Below are positions 6,982 to 9,544 of a stretch of 9,544 nucleotides of DNA, in pieces (position 1 is the first letter of the stretch; every line of letters starts with the position of its first letter). The notes under the pieces are model-generated. The model was not told the DNA's origin. It made no database searches and saw only the letters and a program-made list of their open reading frames with translations. The stretch is from contig RGEP01000053.1 in the NCBI GenBank assembly GCA_009918225.1, positions 1 through 9,544 of the forward strand. The letters run 5' to 3'. This DNA is from Betaproteobacteria bacterium. Its GTDB lineage: Bacteria > Pseudomonadota > Gammaproteobacteria > Burkholderiales > Burkholderiaceae_C. The position numbers and the translations under genes are program-made.

Positions 6982-7161
6982 GGGCTGGTTCCTCGAGTAG
7001 GCCCCGCTGGCTGGGGCTGCATGCGGACTGTAGCCAAGGCCGTTGACCCGAACATGCCCGTGCCTGAACGGGACCGGGGGACTGGATCTGAACCCCAGGC
7101 CTTGGTGGGGCTTGATCGGGCTCAGGCGGGCTCAAGCAGGCTCAAACATGCTCAAGCAGGT
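6982..7161. other. Intergenic spacer between substrate-binding protein and dioxygenase
   Basis: No coding sequence is visible here. It holds the 10-bp repeats (7111-7160) and two short inverted repeats: GCCCC/GGGGC around a 7-nt loop at 7001-7017, and CCCCA/TGGGG around an 8-nt loop at 7093-7110. Neither has a following T-run on either strand, so intrinsic termination is not supported. The dioxygenase promoter should lie here on the minus strand. I see TACAGT at 7032-7027 as a possible -10 but no convincing -35. Confidence 0.5.
7111..7160. repeat. 10-bp tandem repeat, five degenerate units
   Basis: Consecutive decamers from 7111 read cttgatcggg, ctcaggcggg, ctcaagcagg, ctcaaacatg and ctcaagcagg. 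The third and fifth are identical, and tttaaggagt at 7161-7170 is a weaker sixth inside the end of the neighbouring gene. The array stops at the stop codon (7164-7162) of the substrate-binding protein. The period equals about one turn of DNA, so all units face one side. It lies about 130-180 bp upstream of the dioxygenase start. It could be a regulator binding array, or merely a product of replication slippage. Confidence 0.75.
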
Positions 7162-8743
7162 TTAAGGAGTCTGAATGCGCAAGAACCGAAGATCGGCCAA
7201 ATCGCTGGGCCACTGCACCGCGCTCACCGGCTTGACCATCACCCAGGTCACGGTTCTGCGGAACAGCGGCAACATCGGCAGGTCGTCGGTGGCCAGGCGC
7301 AGGGCCGTGGTCACCAGGGCCCTGCGGCGGGTGAGGTCCACTTCGTTGCGCACCGCTTCAATCAACTGATCGAGCTCCGGGTTGCGGTAGCGCCCTGCGT
7401 TGTAGTTGCCCGCGCCTGCAGGGCCGTAGCTGTGCAGCAAGGCATTGAGGCTGAAGTACGCATCGGGTGTGGGCGACCAGCCAAACTCGGCCAGGCTCAC
7501 CTGCGCGGCGGTGAGCTTGGGGAAGAAGGTGCTGGTGGGCTCGGTGCGCAGTGTCACGCGGATGCCCACCTGGCTGAGCATGGCCGCCACGGCCTGGCAA
7601 ACCGCCTCGCGCCAGCTGATGTTCACGCAGGTCATGGCCACGCTGAAGCCCTGTGGATAGCCTGCCTGCGCCAGCAGCGCGCGGGCCTTTTCCGGGTCAT
7701 GGGCGTAGGGGCGGTCGAGCTCAGGCAAGCTGCCGTCGACCATGGGCGACAGCAAGGCGCCGCTGGGCTGCGCATAGCCGCGCATCACCTTTTCACTCAA
7801 CGCCCGCAGATTGATCGCGTGGGCCACCGCCTGTCGCACCCTGCGGTCCTTGAACGGGTTGCGACCCTTGATGTCGCTGCCGGGCAGCTCGTCGCGTGCC
7901 TGGTCGAAGACCAGGTACTGCTGCCCAATGTCCGGGCTGCGCATCACCTTCAGCCGGGGATCGCGCTCAAGCCGGGCGATGTCTTGAAAGGGTGGGTCGA
8001 ACACGAGGTCCACCTCGCCCGACACCAGGGCGGCCACGCGGGTGGCATCCGAGCGGATGGTGGTGAACTCCACCTGGCGCACATTGCCGTGGCGCGACTC
8101 TTTCCAGCCCCACCAAGCCTCGTGGCGTACCAGCACGGTGCGCACATCAGGCTCGTAGCGCTGCAGCCGAAACGGCCCGGTGCCATTGGCGTTGCGCGCA
8201 GCATGGGTTTCTTGCTTGGCACCGAAGTCCTGCGCGGCCATTACGCCGTGCTGCTCGCTCCAGCGCTTGCTCATCATGCCCACCAGCCAAAGCTTCTCCG
8301 GGAACACCGCGTCAGGCGCGGCCAGCTGCACCTCCACCGTGAGCGGGTCGATGCGGCGAGCGGCCTTGACGCCATCCAGCTGAAACGATCGCCGTGAGTT
8401 CGGACCCAAAGCCCGCTCAATGCTGAAGGCCGCGTCATCAGCGGTAAAGGGACTGCCGTCGTGAAAGGTCACGCCGGGGCGCAGTTGGAATCGCCACACC
8501 GTGGGGCTGGGGTTGCTCCAGGCCACAGCCAGCGCCGGTTCAACGCGGTACTGCGCATCGCGCGACACCAAAGACTCGTAGATCTGGTTGGTGATGCGCG
8601 TGTGGTACAGCAGCGCCAACGCATGCGGGTCAAAGGTTTGCGGGTCGTAGGCGCTGGCCAGCTTGACGCTGCCGGCCTTCACATCCAGGGCCAGGGCTGG
8701 GGCGCTGATCGCGAGTGCTGCAGCCGCTGCCGCAGCCCACAGT
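7162..8743 (-). CDS. ABC-transporter substrate-binding protein, family 5 (dipeptide/oligopeptide type), start codon missing
   Basis: A periplasmic solute-binding protein that would deliver a ligand to an ABC importer. The mature part matches SBP family 5: ASAYDPQTFDPHA near the N-terminus, then ALAVAWSNPSPTVWRFQLRPGVTFHDGSPFTADD, DPPFQDIARLERDPRLKV and NPFKDRRVRQAVAHAINL. It ends RIQTP before the TAA at 7162-7164. About 526 residues are readable. A signal-peptide core precedes the mature part: LW, seven Ala, LAISAPALA, then LDVKAG, with cleavage expected after ALA. The frame can be read back into the tRNA-Asn gene to a TAA at 8784-8782, but no ATG, GTG or TTG occurs in frame there, so the signal peptide has no start. 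The first usable codon, GTG at 8682, would give a protein without a signal. No permease or ATPase subunits are in the window. The ligand is unknown; this family also binds non-peptides. Confidence 0.87.
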
Positions 8744-8819
8744 TGGCTCCCCGACCTGGGCTCGAACCAGGGACCTACGGATTAACAGTCCGGCGCTCTA
8801 CCGACTGAGCTATCGGGGA
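8744..8819 (-). tRNA. tRNA-Asn (anticodon GTT)
   Basis: A 76-nt cloverleaf on the minus strand. The acceptor 5' arm TCCCCGA (8819-8813) pairs perfectly with TCGGGGA (8754-8748), followed by discriminator G and an encoded CCA (8746-8744). The D-arm contains AGCTCAGTCGGTAGAGC, the anticodon loop is CTGTTAA with GTT at 8786-8784, and the T-loop is GGTTCGAGCCC. The sequence is close to other bacterial tRNA-Asn genes. Its 3' end abuts the truncated signal peptide of the substrate-binding protein with no room for a terminator. Confidence 0.97.
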
Positions 8820-8836
8820 ACTGCTGCAAGCCTCAC

Positions 8837-8866
8837 AGTATAGCGTGTTTTTTACAGCCGAATCGA
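8837..8866 (-). promoter_or_regulatory. Probable sigma-70 promoter of tRNA-Asn
   Basis: On the minus strand a good -10 box TATACT lies at 8842-8837, 17 bp before the mature tRNA 5' end. The best -35 at a spacing of 18 is TCGATT (8866-8861), only three of six consensus bases. The -35 lies inside the last codons of the TonB receptor gene. The AT-rich run between the boxes stands out in this GC-rich window. Confidence 0.45.
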
Positions 8867-9544
8867 GACCCCAGCCCGCAGGGTGCGCACCGCCCCGGGG
8901 TACAGGTAGGCATGGCCGAACTGGTAGGGGGCCTCTCGCCAGTAGCGGCGGTCGCTGAGGTTGTCCACACCCAGCAACCACTGCAGGCGCGAGCCGGCAG
9001 GCTCAAAGGTCAACACGGCATCGGCGCGCGTCCAAGCCGGGATGGACACGCTGTTGTCGGGCAAGACATAACGCGAGCCTTCGTGGCTGATCACGCCCTG
9101 CAGGGCCAAGCCGGGCACGGCCGTCGGCGTCCAACGGGCGCGCGCGCGCAAGACCTGATCGGGCACATTCGTGGGGGCCTTGCCGTTGAGCGCGGGCTCA
9201 ACGGTGCTGCCCCGGCGTTGCGCGTCAAGCCAAGTGCCTTGCACACCCCATTGCCAAGCTGTTGCGGCCCACTGCAGCCCGGCTTCCAGGCCCTGGTGTT
9301 GGACCTCACCATCCAGGCGACCGGTGCAGGGCGACAGACCCAAGTTGGCGCAGGCATCAAGGTTGGTGGTGGGCCGGGTGATGCGAAACCAGGTCGCCTG
9401 CCACTGCAAGCCGCGGCCGGTGAGCGAGGCAGGCCCCCCGCGCAGGCCCACTTCTTCTTGCACCGACTTCAACACGGGCAAGCCTTGTCCGGCATTGGTG
9501 TACTGGCTGGGCCGGTTGGGCACCACTTGCGATTCAGCGCCTTC
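8852..9544 (-). CDS. TonB-dependent outer-membrane receptor, C-terminal part (starts beyond right edge)
   Basis: The frame is open from the right edge to the TAA at 8852-8854, about 230 residues of the C-terminal beta-barrel. It begins EGAESQVVPNRPSQYTNAGQ, a typical transition of siderophore-type receptors in which the strand leads to the PVLKSVQEEVGLRGG block. Alternating aromatic strands follow, and a pair of cysteines (DACANLGLSPC) probably forms an extracellular-loop disulfide. The C-terminal signature is VDNLSDRRYWREAPYQFG...YLYPGAVRTLRAGVSIRL, with a hydrophobic last strand. Such receptors import Fe(III)-siderophores, or other scarce ligands, using TonB energy. The ligand cannot be told. 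The frame continues without a good internal start, so the GTG at 9526 is not a real start. The gene looks intact in the visible part. Confidence 0.9.
   Translation of the reverse strand, partial: EGAESQVVPNRPSQYTNAGQGLPVLKSVQEEVGLRGGPASLTGRGLQWQATWFRITRPTTNLDACANLGLSPCTGRLDGEVQHQGLEAGLQWAATAWQWGVQGTWLDAQRRGSTVEPALNGKAPTNVPDQVLRARARWTPTAVPGLALQGVISHEGSRYVLPDNSVSIPAWTRADAVLTFEPAGSRLQWLLGVDNLSDRRYWREAPYQFGHAYLYPGAVRTLRAGVSIRL

Noticed and set aside
6982..7110. Intrinsic terminator from the two short inverted repeats
   Set aside because: The stems are only 5 bp and no T-run follows on either strand.
7111..7160. CRISPR-like array
   Set aside because: Units are only 10 bp with no spacers between them and no cas genes nearby.
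5452..8397. Plus-strand open frame of 981 codons
   Set aside because: It overlaps the permease in another frame and runs antisense to the dioxygenase and substrate-binding protein. No domain pattern is seen, and the real genes explain the region.
8852..9526. GTG at 9526 as start of a small outer-membrane protein
   Set aside because: The frame is open to the window edge and the residues before it continue the receptor barrel, so it is an internal codon.

Overview
The window looks like a chromosomal segment of a high-GC betaproteobacterium, most likely a Comamonadaceae member of the Hydrogenophaga/Acidovorax type. This is inferred from codon composition, protein flavour and gene mix, not from any database search. 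Almost everything is on the minus strand, so the biological reading order runs from high to low coordinates.

Layout from right to left: the C-terminal part of a TonB-dependent outer-membrane receptor (9544-8852); a tRNA-Asn(GTT) gene (8819-8744); a family 5 ABC-transporter substrate-binding protein whose start is missing (8743-7162); a 180 bp spacer holding a 10-bp tandem repeat; an intact hydroxyquinol/catechol-type intradiol dioxygenase (6981-6148); a plus-strand AEC-family permease lacking its N-terminus (about 5336-6151); then a minus-strand, operon-like run. That run is: a truncated 4-hydroxylaminobenzoate lyase-like cupin (DUF4863/PnbB family); an intact zinc alcohol dehydrogenase (4983-3931); a small PhaE-like coiled-coil protein with a one-base frameshift (3920-3538); an intact class III-type PHA synthase PhaC (3541-2465); a second zinc alcohol dehydrogenase broken by an internal deletion (2383-1363); and an aldehyde dehydrogenase broken by an internal deletion and running off the left edge (1330-1).

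As a set, the genes suggest uptake and catabolism of small aromatic or cyclic carboxylic compounds (TonB receptor, substrate-binding protein, permease, ring-cleavage dioxygenase, PnbB-like cupin). Next to them is an alcohol-to-aldehyde-to-acid oxidation module (two ADHs and an ALDH) wrapped around a two-subunit PHA polymerase. The coupling is inferred from position; the substrates cannot be read from sequence.

The most unusual feature is the number of breaks in otherwise well-conserved genes. There are four probable deletion junctions (near 484, 1684, 5340 and 8743) and one homopolymer frameshift (3841-3845) in 9.5 kb. Two intact genes lying between them (the second ADH and PhaC) keep all their catalytic residues, as does the dioxygenase. 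The lesions could be real gene decay or collapsed assembly gaps. As given, the sequence encodes no full-length copy of five proteins: ALDH, ADH1, PhaE, the PnbB-like cupin and the permease. The substrate-binding protein has no start for its signal peptide.
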